Source: Acheta domesticus (taxonomy: Eukaryota; Arthropoda; Insecta; Orthoptera; Gryllidae). From it: a stretch of 64,000 nt of DNA. The position numbers were made by a program, and so were the translations under genes. Below, piece after piece: positions 11,535-24,200 of the stretch; within the stretch, counting starts at the first letter, position 1; every line of letters starts with the position of its first letter. The notes below the pieces were generated by a model, which worked only from the letters and a program-made list of their open reading frames with translations, did no database searches and had not been told where the DNA came from. The stretch is taken from the NCBI GenBank assembly GCA_031308135.1, contig JAHLJT010000631.1, positions 199,203,126 to 199,267,125 on the forward strand. The letters run 5' to 3'.

Positions 11535-11850
11535 GCGAGACTCGGGCCATTAGGCCCGCTCTTCCGTCTGACCACGCAAATTTCGCTACGCTCATTTCAC
11601 CTAGCAGAGAAAGAAGGTATTATCTCGGGCGACGAAACAGGCGATTTGAATTTAGCTCAGTGGCGTCATTTAGGCTTGAGGATCTTTTACATGCAAGTAA
11701 ATCTACTAACATGGGCCAGCCGGCTTTACTTCCCCTCCGCGGAAGGCGTACGAAGGATTTTTTCGCCCTTAAAAATCCACGGCTTCGATCGGGCGTTTGA
11801 ACCCGCGAACTTGGGTATGACAGTCCGGCACGCTAACCGTCACACCATCG
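11535..11850 (-). mobile_element. tRNA-derived SINE
   Basis: Read on the minus strand, the head (11850 down to about 11783) looks like a tRNA gene: an A-box-like GGTTAGCGTGCC at about 11827-11838 and a B box GCGGGTTCAAACGCCC at 11791-11806, correctly spaced for an internal RNA polymerase III promoter. The body follows with CCTTCCGCGGAGGGGAAG and a CCTCAAGCCTAAATG segment of the type common in invertebrate SINEs. An apparent plus-strand ORF over this interval is a shadow of the SINE. The left end is approximate. The SINE lies in the 22.8 kb receptor intron. Confidence 0.75.
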
Positions 11851-12057
11851 AATCCGCAAATATTTATCTGGAACGTCATTTTTTGAGTTGTCGCAGTACT
11901 GCAGCTTATAACGAAGTGGTTGTGCTTACTCATACTTTTATTCTTGCACATATTATTTATTTTTTCATTATTTCATTTTATTCTTGCACATATTATTTCA
12001 TTATTTATTTTTTTAAATATTTTTGGAACAGAAACTGAATTATGATAATAATGATTG

Positions 12058-12079
12058 TCATCATCATCATCATCATCAA
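12058..12079. repeat. (ATC)n microsatellite
   Basis: About seven ATC units, near the 3' edge of the divergent RLE element. Confidence 0.8.
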
Positions 12080-12199
12080 GTTCATTATTCAAAATTTCAC
12101 GCTCGTCTGGAGTTTCCAGATATAACTCAAGGACAGAATGTCAACACATACAGCGAGGCAGTTGGTGAGAAGTTCCTGCTCCAGTGCGCTCTGGTTCCA

Positions 12200-13215
12200 C
12201 TTCAGTGACTTAGAGAGATAACCTTACGCTCAATATTGGTGGTTGCCAGCAGCACGGCCTTCTGCATGGTTCTGAAGTGCCACTTATTTAGATGGAGTTT
12301 CTCTTTCACAATCCTCCAATCTCGAGCAACAAGCAAGATGAAATAACTACGGGCACAATATCTACTAGTTTGTAGAGGTTTTCCAGTTCAACTGAGAGTG
12401 GCTGGTATTTTCTTTTCTTTTCTGCAATTGTTTTCAGCAGATTATGATCTAATGGGACTGCGATATCAATTATTATTGCCCTGCAAGAAGTTTTGTCGAA
12501 CACGATAATATCAGGCTTATTTGCTTCCATTGTTTTTATCTGTAACAACGGCAGTATCCCCCAAGATTTTTGTTCTCTCATTAGACAAAACTTGCTCCGG
12601 TAGATATTTGTAATAAGGTGAGCTTTCCTTTATCAGGTCCTATCTTTTGGCAAAAGCTTGGTGGATGATTTTGGCTACTTTATTGTGACGTAAATAATCT
12701 GTTTGTGCCAAGTGAGAGCATCCACTACAGATGTGTTGAATAGATTTGGTGGCCTTCTTACGCAGGCGATACATGTCACTGATGTTCTCTTTCATGATAT
12801 ATGGCCTGTAGTTATTAGTGGTTACTACCCGATCTTGAATGGCTAGCACAAATCCTTCCATCTCGCCAAAAAGCCCAGCGGTTTTCAACCATTCAGTCTA
12901 TCTCTTCACATCAATGGAGTTACTTCGAAGCGCTGTAGCAAACCTGCCATGGAGTTCCTTTGATTTCCACTGCTCAGTTCAGTTCTCAGGTTTTGGAAAA
13001 CTTGGATTGTGGTTTTCTTGGAGCAGTTTCAGAGGTGTCCAGCCGTGATCTTGTGCACAGATGGCCGTCATGGATTTATTGTTGATGAAATAATGTCTGA
13101 GCTGTTTTTCTTGCTGGCGGCAAGAAATAACTTCAAGACTTAACAGTCCATCTTAACGGCCTCCATGATGCCTTGAAAGATACAGCCTTTCGGTGGAACT
13201 TCGAGGATGGTCCCG
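12200..13215 (-). pseudogene. 3' part of a divergent RLE retrotransposon (element C): CCHC and endonuclease region
   Basis: The minus strand carries a decayed C-terminal half of a Pol protein. EANKPDIIVFDKTSCRAIIIDIAVP at about 12455-12535 (here split for reading: ANKPDIIVFD, then IIIDIAVPLDHN) is the restriction-like endonuclease core with its PD and D residues. A relic of the CCHC finger lies near 12715-12760 ([15 protein letters not shown]). Many stops and frameshifts interrupt it. Sequence differs strongly from copies A and B, so this is another family or an old relative. The continuation is found at 24996-25400 and 27222-27950 on the same strand, interrupted by two later insertions. The segment joining RT and this part is missing about 85 bases at the 13215/24996 break. 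Confidence 0.8.
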
Positions 13216-13772
13216 TCGAGGTGGGTTGGTCCACGTCCTGACGGGGGATGCAGAGAAGGCTCTTAAGTGTTCCTTTCTCCATTTTTTTCATCGTCTTGCT
13301 TTTCATTTCATGTCACGTAAATTCTTTTCACTCCTTTTTCTTCCTCACTGGCCTTCTCTGTATGCTGAACGCCCACCCATGTGTTTGCCGTGCATGGCGA
13401 CCCGTGTCGGAGGGAATGTGTGTCCTGGCAGTTGCGAGACCTGTTTCCCAACTAGCCCTGGTGCTACGTTTTTTGGCTTGCGTTAAGGGGTACGTTTACG
13501 TATTTTTGGGGAACATTCCTTGTAGGTGTCAATACACTCGGTTTGGCCTCGGACTCGTCTAGACGGGCGGTCGGGAGCTAACCCACTCCCGATCAATCGG
13601 CTCGGACTAGGTCTTGCACTGAACTCCAGGGTGTGCGGGGGGATCCAAGGCGGTGCAGCGCTGTGACATTCCCCTACTATATCTCCGTGTCAGCCCTGGC
13701 ACCCCAGTGGGATGTCCCCTTGTTGGGCTCCATGGTGGGTGGGGAGCACGGAGACGAATCTGCTTCAATCGT

Positions 13773-15057
13773 ATGGAGCCCAAAACAAACCCCTTGCCCT
13801 CTTCCGCAAGGAAGAGGCGATGTGAGACGGTAGACTTGAATAGCTTCTTCCTTCGGGAGGAGAACAAACCAAAGAAACCTCGGTTTCTTGTAATGTGTGT
13901 TGAAGTTGAAAAATCCTTCAAAAGTGTTAGTGCGGTCCGCCTCGCGCGAGCCATTGAAGACTGTTTTGGAAAGCTGCAAGCAGTCGTGCGACAGAGGAAT
14001 GGTACCATTCTTTTCGAAGCGCGCACCGACGAGCAGATTGACAAGATCCAAAAAACCAAGCAGATTGCCGGCCTCCAAGTGGAAGTGACCACTCACCCTA
14101 CCCTTAACTTATGTAAGGGAGTGGTCAATCACGAAGACTTTGCGCTTGAAAGTGAGGACGAACTTCTCTCCTTTTTTAAGAGCCATGGCGTTACGGAGGT
14201 ATATAGGATCAGGAGGAAGGAGAATGGGAAAGAGATCCCCACTCCCACCTTGTTCCTGACCTTTAATCTCCCTTCTCTCCCAGAAAAAATTAACTAACCT
14301 AACCTTCGCGTGCGGCAGTATGTGCCGAACCCCCTGCGCTGCTTCAAGTGTCAGAGGTTCGGTCATACCCAACAAAGGTGCATGGCCGTAAGCCCTGTTT
14401 GCGCAAAGTGCGGTAAATCCACGCATGCTCCGAACCCTTGTTCATCACCAGTGCGCTGTGTAAACTGTGAAGGAGACCATGCGACCAACTCTAACAAGTG
14501 CCCCACAGATCTCAGAGAGAGGGAGATTCAAAAAATTAGAGTAACAGAGAAGGTATCTTTCCCGGAAGCGAAACGCCGATACCTGGTGAAGAACCCTGTG
14601 GATCTCAGGCGTTCTTTCTCTAGCACTCTGGCGAACACGGTCAAAGCGACGAGTATTAAGTCTTCCCTTGCTACTCCCCCAGTAGCGAACTTCTGTTGCC
14701 AGGTATCCCCAGTGCACTTCCCTGAGGAGACATCGCCTTTGCAAGGTGGGAAAATAATAACTCCCACAAAATACAAAACACCATCCAAGAAGGCAGCAAA
14801 GACGAAGACAGAACAAGAATCCACTTCTCAGCCGCGTAGTAAGGCTGATGTCACACGGCCTGCTGGCCTGGACAAGAAAAATGATAGATCCTCCAAACTC
14901 CGACCACCTACCCCGACTCCTGAAACTCGCTCTGAGCGATCTCAGCCTGTCGAGCAGTGGTCAGGATGAGTCTGCCTCGGAGGAAACTTCAGCCGGGGTG
15001 GACACTCGCTCCTTCGGGCGGCAGAGGCGAAAAAAGGAAAAGAAGAAATCCTCTTAA
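13773..15057 (+). pseudogene. ORF1 (gag-like nucleic acid binding protein) of E1, frameshifted
   Basis: The start at ATG 13773 gives MEPKTNPLPSSARKRR, which aligns with MET-KPSPPPSSARKRR at the start of E2 ORF1. An N-terminal part of about 170 residues contains VRLARAIED and QAVVRQRNGTILF. A stop at about 14295 and a shift separate it from three zinc knuckles between 14335 and 14505: CFKCQRFGHTQQRC, CAKCGKSTHAPNPC and CVNCEGDHATNSNKC. A basic, proline-rich tail ends with RRKKEKKKSS. ORF1 proteins of this kind bind element RNA in the cytoplasm. The same function in E1 is lost by the frameshift near 14297. Confidence 0.85.
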
Positions 15058-15059
15058 CT

Positions 15060-15483
15060 TCTTAAACAACGGCTCTCCTATCCTGGAATCTGAACGGATT
15101 TTCTCTCCGACGGGACGAATTAAAACTCTTATTGTCCCGTAATACACCATCAATTTTCTGCTTACAGGAAACGCATCTTTCTCCACCACGGTCCATACAC
15201 TTTCGCGGTTTCACTCCTTATAGGGTTGATGTCGATGACGGCCTCCGCGCTCACGGCGGAGTTACTACTTTGGTCCAGGATTCGCTGCATTCTGCAGAAA
15301 TCCCTGTTCACACCGACCTTCAAACAGTTTGTGTGCAGGTGTATCTGCCGTCCCTCTCACTCACCGTATGTAATATTTATATTCCCCCAAGACAAACGGT
15401 GTCGGTTGATGACCTTCTAAGTCTAATAAACCAATTGCCCACACCTTTCTTGGTTGTGGGTGATGTAAACGCCCACAGTCCTC
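15060..15483 (+). pseudogene. N-terminal endonuclease part of E1 ORF2, cut by insertion of E2
   Basis: The apurinic-type endonuclease of non-LTR elements begins here. CLQETHLSP near 15155-15180 carries the catalytic QE pair and NIYIPP lies near 15375. VGDVNAHSP near 15455-15480 carries the catalytic D-N motif. The reading frame then ends where E2 starts. It resumes at 21270 after E2. Early frameshifts are seen before 15132. Confidence 0.82.
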
Positions 15484-16049
15484 CCCCTCGAGGTGGGTTG
15501 GTCCACGTCCTGACGGGGGGATGCAGAGAAGGCTCTCAAGTGTTCCTTTCTCCATTTTTTCATCGTCTTGCTTCTCATTTCATGTCACGTACATTCTTTT
15601 CAACCCTTTTTCTTCCTCACTGGCCTTCTCTGTATGCTGAACGCCCACCCATGTGTTTGCCGTGCATGGCGACCCGTGTCGGAGGGAATGTGTGTGCTGG
15701 CGGTTGAGGGGTCTGTTTGTTTCCCAAGCACTCACCTTGTGCTACGTTCGGCTTGCACTGAGGGATACGTTGTGTACGTATTTTTGGGAACATTCCCTGT
15801 AGGCCTCAATACGCTTGCTTTGGCCTCGGACTCTTCTAGACGGGCGGTCGGGAGCTAACCCACTCCCGATCAATCGGCTTGGACTAGGTCTTGTACTGAA
15901 CTCCAGGGTGAGCGGGGGGATACACGGTGGTGCAGCGCTGTGTTATTCCCCCACTATATCCTCGTGGCAACCCTGGCACTCCGATGGAGTGTCCCCTTGT
16001 TGGGCTCCGTGGTGGGTGGGGACCACGAGGATGAACCTGATCCATCTTT

Positions 16050-17333
16050 ATGGAAACTAAACCTTCTCCCCCGCCCTCTTCCGCAAGGAAGAGGAGATGT
16101 CCGGAAAGAAACCTTGATTTGAATAGTTTCTTTTTCAATGAAGAAGATAGACCAAAGAAACCTAGATTCCTCCTCATGGCATGCGCTGAGGAAGGTAAAT
16201 CATTTAAAATGGTTAGTGCTGTGCGTTTGGCGCGAGCAATAGAGGAAAAATATGGAAAATTGCAAGCCGTAGTGCGTCAAAGGAATGGCACCATTCTTTT
16301 TGAAGTGCTAACGGATGAACAGATTGATAGAATTATGAAGATGAAGCAGAATGCCGGCCTCCAGGTGGAGGTGACCACTCACCCAACACTCAATCTTTGT
16401 AAGGGAGTGGTCAATCATGTTGGCTTCTCAACAGAGAGCGAGGAAGATCTGGTTGCTTTCTTCAAGAGTCAGGGTGTGACAGATGTTTATAGAATTAAGA
16501 GGAGGGAGCATGGGCGAGAAATCCCCACTTCCACTCTCATCCTAACATTCAACCTCCCTACTTTGCCCCGGGGAATATCTCGTACGGTTTTTATAACCTC
16601 CGCGTGCGACAATATGTGCCCAATCCTTTGCGGTGCTTCAAGTGCCAACGATTCGGCCATACACAACAGCGGTGCATGGCAGATACCCCAGTGTGCGGTA
16701 AGTGTGGTAAACCATCTCACGCACCTGGATCTTTCACCACTACACCGCATTGCGTAAACTGCGAAGGTGACCACCCGGCAAATTATAATCAGTGCCCCAC
16801 CTTTTTGAAAGAGCGTGATATCCAAAAGATAAGAGTCGTGGAAAAAGTGTCTTTCCCTGAAGCCAAACGTCGGTTCCATGCGAGGAACCCACCTCTCGCG
16901 CTCGTTTTCTGCCACTGTGAAAGCGAAGTCTCCGAGGGTAGCAGCGGGCTGCCAAACAGGACGCGCTGCCCCGCAAGTAGTGAGTTTTGGTTGCCAAGTG
17001 TCACCAGTAGACCTCCCTGGGGATACATCTCCCCTTGAGGGTGGGAGAATAATAATCCCCACAAAATATAAGGTTCACAAAAAAGTCCAACCAGCACAGT
17101 CCACGAAATCGACAACAAAAACTGTATCGACGGAAGTTGACGTCAGACGGACACCAAACCCCAACATAAAAGGACCTTCGAAGTCGCGACCGACTACAAC
17201 TTCTGAAACTAGCCCTGAGCGAGCATCCAGCCCCCCTGGCAACGCCCAGGAGGTTTCTGTTTTGGGGGAGGCTCCCGTTGGGGAGGAGTCTCGTGCATCC
17301 GGCTCCCAACGTCGGAAGAAAAAAGATAGCTGA
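16050..17333 (+). pseudogene. ORF1 (gag-like, three CCHC knuckles) of E2, frameshifted
   Basis: ATG at 16050 starts METKPSPPPSSARKRR. The N-terminal domain of about 175 residues is similar to that of E1. A one-base loss in a T run near 16590 shifts the frame into the zinc-knuckle region: CFKCQRFGHTQQRC (about 16630-16675), CGKCGKPSHAPGSF and CVNCEGDHPANYNQC. In the second knuckle the expected last cysteine is absent (GSF in place of a Cys). A second shift near 16890 leads into the basic tail SQRRKKKDS, with the stop at 17331-17333. The ORF ends 7 bases ahead of the ORF2 ATG. Confidence 0.85.
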
Positions 17334-17340
17334 TTCTACC

Positions 17341-20300
17341 ATGGCTCTAATGTCATTGAACGAAAATGGTTTCTCCTCGCGACGGGACGACCTTAAACTG
17401 TTGTTGTCCCGTCACAATCCTATGGTGATTTGTCTTCAAGAGACACACCTTACCCCACTTCGTCCTCTTATCTTTTCGCGGATTTTCTTCGTACAGGTTC
17501 GATGTGGATGATGGTCTCCGCGCTCATGGCGGAGTTGCTTCACTGGTGCATGATTCGCTGCTATCTACAGAGGTACCTCTTCAGACTGACTTTCAAACAG
17601 TATGTGTGCAGGTGCACCTCCCATCCCTCACACACGCAACATCTATATCCCTCCAGGTCTGACTATATCAGCAGATGAACTCTTAGGGTTGATAAATCAA
17701 CTGCCTTCTCCATTTATGATAGTCGGCGATGTGAATGCCCACAGTCCTCTCTGGGGCTCTTCCCGCACGTGTCCGAGAGGCACCATCTTTGAATCAGTAA
17801 TAGACACAGCGGATTTGGTTATTCTGAACTCTGGTGAAGCAACTCATTTTGCCGTCGCCACAAACTCGAGCACGTGTATTGATTTAGTTCTTTGCAGCCC
17901 TTCTCTTTCAACCGACCTGCAATGGTCCATCCTAGACGACCTATATGGTAGCGACCACTATCCCATTATCGTCCACATTGATAGACTTGCGCGTGGTTTG
18001 GCGCGCCCCCCTCAATGGTGCGTCCTTCGTGCTGACTGGCCGACATTCCAAGTGAATGTGAATCTATCAGAGGGTGAATTTGTTAGTGTGGATGATATGG
18101 CAGCTCATTTTAACACTGCAATATTGCAAGCTGCGGGCACTGCAATCCCCAAGTCGACCGGTAATTCGCGACACCCCTTTGTCCCGTGGTGGAACTTGGA
18201 TTGCTCAAGGGCTGTCGGTGCTCGGAAGAAAGCGTTGGCTCGACTTAAACATTATCCAACCGCGGATAACCTTATTGATTACAAGAGGTGCAGAGCTAAG
18301 GCGAGGAGAACCATATTAGAAAGCAAGAATGCATCATGGAAGGCATACGTGTCCTCCTTGAATTGCCACACGCCACCACGTCTAGTATGGAGGAAGGTGC
18401 GTCTAATTAAAGGGTATCCTTCCTCATACTCAGTGCCAGGTCTTAGAAAAAATGGTCAGATAATCACAGATCGAGACGCCGTTGTAGAGGAACTTGCCTC
18501 TCACTATGAAAAGATGTCAAGTTCGGCAAACTACTCTCCAAACTTCCTTTCGTTTAAAGAAAGAATGGAAAATCGCGCTTTGGATTTTTCGAGCAGAGCA
18601 CATGAGGATTATAATACCCCTTTCTCTATGTATGAAATGCGTTCTGCTCTGAAGCTTGCCAAAAGAACCACTCCAGGTCCAGACGAAATCCACAACTTAA
18701 TGTTGCAGCATCTTCCCGAAACTGCCATGGAATTTCTTCTCCGGCTCTTTAACCGTATCTGGGAAGAGCATACTATCCCTACCATGTGGCGAGAAGCTAT
18801 CATCGTCCCAGTTCCCAAAGTGGGGAAAGATCAATCACTGCCATCAAGTTATCGACCTATTTCCCTCACAAGCTGTGTAAGCAAAGTGCTGGAACGCATG
18901 GTGAATCAGCGTCTAGCCTGGACCTTGGAGCATAAAAATCTGTTGACGCCAATCCAAAGCGGGTTTAGATGAAACCGATCTACCTTGGACCACCTCGTTT
19001 CGCTGGCAACAGCTATCTCTACATCGTTCGTCTTGAAACAACATCTAGTGGCTATATTATTTTATATAGAAAAGGCCTACGATACCACCTGGAGGTACGG
19101 CATTCTGCAAACCCTGCACTCTTGGGGATTTAAGGGGAAGCTTCCGCTATTCCTCCAAAACTTCTTATTGAATAGATCCTTCCGTGTTCGTGTGGGTGAT
19201 AGACTTTCTCGTAGTCACCCCCTTGAAAATGGTATCCCTCAAGGATCAGTGCTGAGTGTCACTCTGTTTGCCATCGCCATCAATGGTATAGCGTCGACTG
19301 TACGAGAACCTGTTAAGGCTTCGTTATTTGTGGATGACTTTGCCATTTTCTGTTCCTCCAGCAGCATCAGCGTGATCCAGAGGCAACTCCAAATGGTGCT
19401 CAACAAGCTCCACGAATGGAGTAAGTCAACGGGCTTTAAATTCTCTTCTACTAAATGTATCGGTTTGCATTTCTGTAGGATATACCATTTGCATAGTAAT
19501 CCAGTACTTCACTTAGCAGGAAACCCGCTTCCATTTGCAGAATCTGCCAGGTTCCTGGAGCTTACATTAGACAAGTCTCTCACCTGGCGCGCTCACATCC
19601 GTGGACTACAAACCAGATGTATTCTGTGTAGTGTAATCAGTGTATCTCCCCTTAATCTTCTCCGAATGCTGAATGGTACATCATGGGGTGCCGACCGCAC
19701 TACCCTTTTGCGGCTGTATAGATCACTCATCCTCTCAGTTTTGGACTACGGTAGTGAAGTGTATGGCTCAGCAGCTCCCTCCACTCTGCGACCCATCAAT
19801 AGTATACACCACGCGGGTATCCGTCTAGCAACAGGCGCATACCGAACTAGCCGAATTGAGTGCCTTCTTTCCGAGGCTGGCGAGCCTTCCTTAAAACGAA
19901 GGCGGGATATTTTATTAGCATCTTACGGAGCTAAAGTATCAGGACTCCCTAATCATCCTTGCCGCCAAATAATCATCCATCCTGAATATGAAACATCATA
20001 TATTCTTCGAACATCGCTGCCTCAGCCTCCAGGTATTCGATTGCAAAATCTTCTGCGGGACCTTAATGTTGATCTTCCGACACCCATGAAACCCCCAAGT
20101 CACTCCATTCCTCCATGGAAACTCCTCCGCCCGAATATTGATTTCAGACTATCCAACCTGCCTAAACAAACGACTAGTCCTCTTGCTTACCAGATACATT
20201 TTCAGGAAATGAGGGCAGCCTACCCAGATCATGTATTCTTATATACAGACGGCTCATCGTGCAATGATGCGGTGGCTTGTAGTTTTTATTGTAACAGGGT

Positions 20301-21039
20301 CACAAAATCATATCGGCTACATTCTCAGTGCAGTACCTTCACTGCTGAAATGTATGCAATTCTTGAAGCCCTAAAATACATCGAGTCGACGACCTTACGC
20401 CAAGTAGTTCTTTGTTCCGATTCTCTTAGCTCGTTACAAGCTGTCTCCCGTTCTTCCTCAGACTACCTGACGGAATCTATTCAAAACATCATTCATCGCC
20501 TTCTGTCTCGCCACTACGATCTAATACTGAGTTGGGTCCCAGGCCATGTGGGAATCATAGGGAACGAGTTGGCTGACCAGGCGGCAAAATCGGCAACGGA
20601 GAATACTCATGTTGACATTCCTTTCGTAACATCGTCCGATGTTAAAGCTTCTTTAAAACGACTGATCTTTAGAGCGTGGCAAACAGAGTGGCACAATACC
20701 GCCTTTAAACTAAGCGTAATAAAGGATACTGTTAATCCCTGGCGCTCCTCATCCCGACCTTCTAGGCGCGAGGAAGTTATTTTAACCCGTCTGCGTATCG
20801 GACACTGTCACTTCTCCCACAGTTTCCTCATTCGAGGAGAATCTCCTCCTACCTGTGACTCGTGCAGGGCGGCTCTCTCTGTGGAACACGTCCTCCTACA
20901 TTGTTTGAGATTTGATGGCAGCCGACGTAGACATGCTCTGGGCAAATCTCTACGAGAGGTGCTCGGAGATGACGATTCCGCGCTCTCAAAGCTTTTTTGT
21001 TTTTTGAGAGAATGCGGAATATACAATTTTATGACATAG
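17341..21039 (+). pseudogene. ORF2 (endonuclease, reverse transcriptase, RNase H) of E2
   Basis: ATG 17341 begins MALMSLNENGFSSRRDD. The endonuclease has CLQETHLTP (about 17430), VGDVNAHSP (17720) and LYGSDHYPI (17945). The reverse transcriptase has TPGPDEIHN (18675), SSYRPISLTSC (18845), IEKAYDTTW (19070), GIPQGSVLS (19235) and FVDDFAIF (19330). RNase H has YTDGSS (20245), FTAEMYAI (20340), CSDSLSSL (20415) and ELADQAAK (20570), so the D-E-D-D residues are present. A C-terminal CDSC...H...C finger lies near 20855-20900. Breaks are a frameshift near 17495, another near 17640 and a TGA at 18970-18972. From 18985 to 21039 the frame is fully open. Confidence 0.9.
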
Positions 21040-21269
21040 GGACAAATGTTTTACTGGCCCCAAATTCTGTTTTATTCTGTCTGCTTAATTATTTTATGTA
21101 TAATTGTAGTGTTCTTCTTTAAGGTATACATGTTCTTTTAAATTAGTAGGCAAGTGCACCAATTGCACTTTTATTAGAACTTTAATATACTTGTTTTTAG
21201 AAAACTTTGACATGGGCGCCAATGACCTTAGCAGTTGAAGCGCCCTTTAAACCTAATCAATCAATCAAA

Positions 21270-24200
21270 CCCACAGCCCTCTTTGGGGTTTCTCTCGTAC
21301 GTGTCAAAGAGGTGCTATTTTGGAATCTGTCATCGACACCATGAATTTGGCTATTCTTAACACTGGGGAACCAACTCATTTTGCCGTAGCTACGAATTCT
21401 AGCACGGCTATTGATGTAGCCCTTTGCAGCTCTTCATTTGCTACTGCTATGCGGTGGACCATATTAGAAAATCTTTATGGAAGCGACCATTAACCCACGA
21501 TTGTCCACATTGATCATCTTCGCCGTAGTTGTGCACGGCCCCCTCAATGGATCGTGCGACGAGCTGACTGGTCGACATTCCAAAATAATGTTAACCTGTC
21601 AGACGGTCCCTTCGGAAATGTGGATGAAATGACAGAACATTTTAATAGCGCTGTACTCGCTGCTGCTTCCATCGCAATTCCGAAGGCAAGTGGTAAACCG
21701 CGACACCCTTTCGTTCCGTGGTGGAATGAGAACTGCTCGAGAGCGGTCAGTGCTCGAAAAAAGGCACTGGCACGTCTCAGACACTATCCAACAGTGGATA
21801 ACTTAATCGAGTATAAAAGATGCAGGGCGAAGGCTAGAAGAACTATCTTAGAGAGCAAAAATGCATCGTGGAGAGAATACGTTCCGTCTCTCAATTGTCA
21901 CACGCCACCACTCCTGGTATGGAGAAAAATTCGACAGATAAAATTCTTTACCAAATACGGTGCCAGGTCTCTTGAAAAACGGAGAAATGATCACATCTCC
22001 AGATATGATTGTACAGGAACTCGCCGCGCACTATGAAGCCATGTCAAGCTCGGCGAACGACGGTCCTGACTTTCTTTTGATCAAAGAAAGGATGGAGAGC
22101 CGTCCGTTGGATTTCTTCTGCAGAGCGTCTGAAGATTACAACACACCTTTCTCCATATCGGAATTGCGCTCTGCTCTTGCGTTGGCCAGAAGAACTACCC
22201 CACGTCCTGATGAAATACACAACCTAATGTTACAATATCTTCCTGATGTGGCGATGCAATTTCTCCTCCGCCATTATAATCGCATCTAGGAAGAGCACAC
22301 CATCCCCGCTGTATGGCGAGAAGCCATAGTTATCCCAGCTCTGAAGGAGGGAAAGAATCGGTCGCTGTCATCGAGCTACCGACCTCTCGCTCTCACCAGC
22401 TGCGTTTGCAAAGTGCTGGAACGGATGGTAAACCATCGCTTGGTCTGGACCTTGGAATGCAGAAACCTACTCGCACCAATTCAGTGCGGTTTCAGGAAAC
22501 ACCGGTCAACCCTTGACCATCTCGTCGCTTTGGCAATGGAAATTTCAACCTCGTTCGTTCTGAGACAACACCTTGTCGCCGTACTATTCGATATAGAAAA
22601 GGCGTATGACACCACTTGGAGGTATGGCATTCTGCGAACCTTGCACTCGTGGGGATTCGGGGGGAAGCTCCCCTTATTCCTCCAAAATTTCTTATCGAAC
22701 AGATCATTTAGAGTTCGCATTGGTGACTGTCTAGCAGTAACCCAACTTGAAAACGGCACCCCCCCAATGCTCGGTGCGAAGTGTCACTCTGCCAATGCCA
22801 TTAATAGTATAGCGTCGGTCGTGAGGGAACCTGTGAAGGCATCGCTTTTTGTGGATGATTTTGCCATTTTTTGTTCATCCAGCAGCAAAAGTGTGATCCA
22901 GAGGCAACTCCAACTGGTGCTCAACACGCTGCATGAATGGAGCATGTCGACAGGTTTCAAGTTCTCACCTACTAAATGCACTGGAGTGCACTTCTGCAGA
23001 ATATACCACTTGCATAGCGATCCAATCCTGTACTTGGGAGGAAATCGGCTTCCATTCACTGACTGCCAGGTTTCTGGGGTTGACTTTTGACAAGTCCCTC
23101 ACGTGGCGCTCTCATATCCGCACATTGCAAACCAGATGCGTCTCCCTCCTCAACCTTCTTCGAATGCTTAGTGGCACTTCATGGGGAGCCAAACGCATTA
23201 CCCTACTGCGGTTATACAGAGCACTCATTCGCTCAGCATTGGATTACAGTAGTGAAGTGTGTGGTTCTGAAGCTCCTTCCACCCTTAGACCTATCAACAG
23301 CATACACCACGCAGGTATTCGCCTCAACAGGCGCGTATCGCACCAGCCGAATCGAGTGCATTCTAGCAGAAGCTGGGGAGCCATCCTTAAAAATAAGGCG
23401 AGATATTCTATTAGCGTCTTATGGTGCTAAAATGGAGATTCCCCCTTGGAAAATCCTTCTCCCCAATATAGACCTCAGACTCTCCAATCTTTCCAAACAA
23501 AACACTAGTCCTCTGGTTTACCAGAAGCAGTTTCAGGGTATGAGGGAAGCCTATCCGGATCATCTATTCTTGTACACGGACGGGTCATCGCACAATGACG
23601 CATTGGCGTGTAGTTTTCATTGCATCTGGGCCACCAAATTATATCGTCTTCATTCACAGTGCAGTACATTCACTGCTGAAATGTATGCAAAGTCCTAAAG
23701 TGCATCGAGTCAACGACGTTGCAGCGAGTAGTTCTCTGTTCTGATTCTCTCAGTTCTCTTCAGGTTGTCTCCCGTCCTTCGTCAGACTACCTGACAAAAT
23801 CAGTTCAAAACCTGATTCATAGTCTCATGTCCCGGAACTATGACCTGGTTCTTAGTTGGGTTCCAGGCCATGTGGGAATCACAGGGAATGAGCTGGCCGA
23901 CCTGGCGGCGAAATCAGCTACTCGTAATACTCGTATCGACGTTCCTGCTGTGCCATTGTCGGATGTTAAGGCTTACTTGAAACGATCTTTGTTTAGAGCG
24001 TGGCAAACAGAGTGGCACAATACCAATTTTAAACTAAGTGGGATAAAGAATTCTGTAATTCCCTGGCGTTCCTCATCTCGCTCCTCTAGGCGTGAGGAAA
24101 CCCCATCTCGATCAGGTTTTTGTCCAGTTTCCCTGATCCATTGAGCAAATGCTGAGATGGCCCCTTGTTCTGCTTCTGGACGTAAATGTAGCTTCACTGT

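Larger units (their letters stand above)
15484..21269 (+). mobile_element. I-clade non-LTR retrotransposon E2, full length, inserted in E1
   Basis: Both ends can be read because E1 supplies the target. The left flank ends CCCACAGTCCTC (15472-15483) and the right flank begins CCCACAGCCCTC (21270-21281), a 12-base target site duplication with one later mismatch. E2 is about 5.8 kb and carries a 5' UTR of about 560 bases, ORF1 (16050-17333), an 8-base gap, ORF2 (17341-21039), a 3' UTR of about 200 bases and an (AATC)n tail. It lies in the same orientation as its host copy. Both ORFs contain disruptions, so the copy is dead. Confidence 0.9.

Noticed and set aside
11532..12038. 168-codon plus-strand ORF
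   Set aside because: It overlaps the minus-strand tRNA-derived SINE and has no protein similarity I can recognise.
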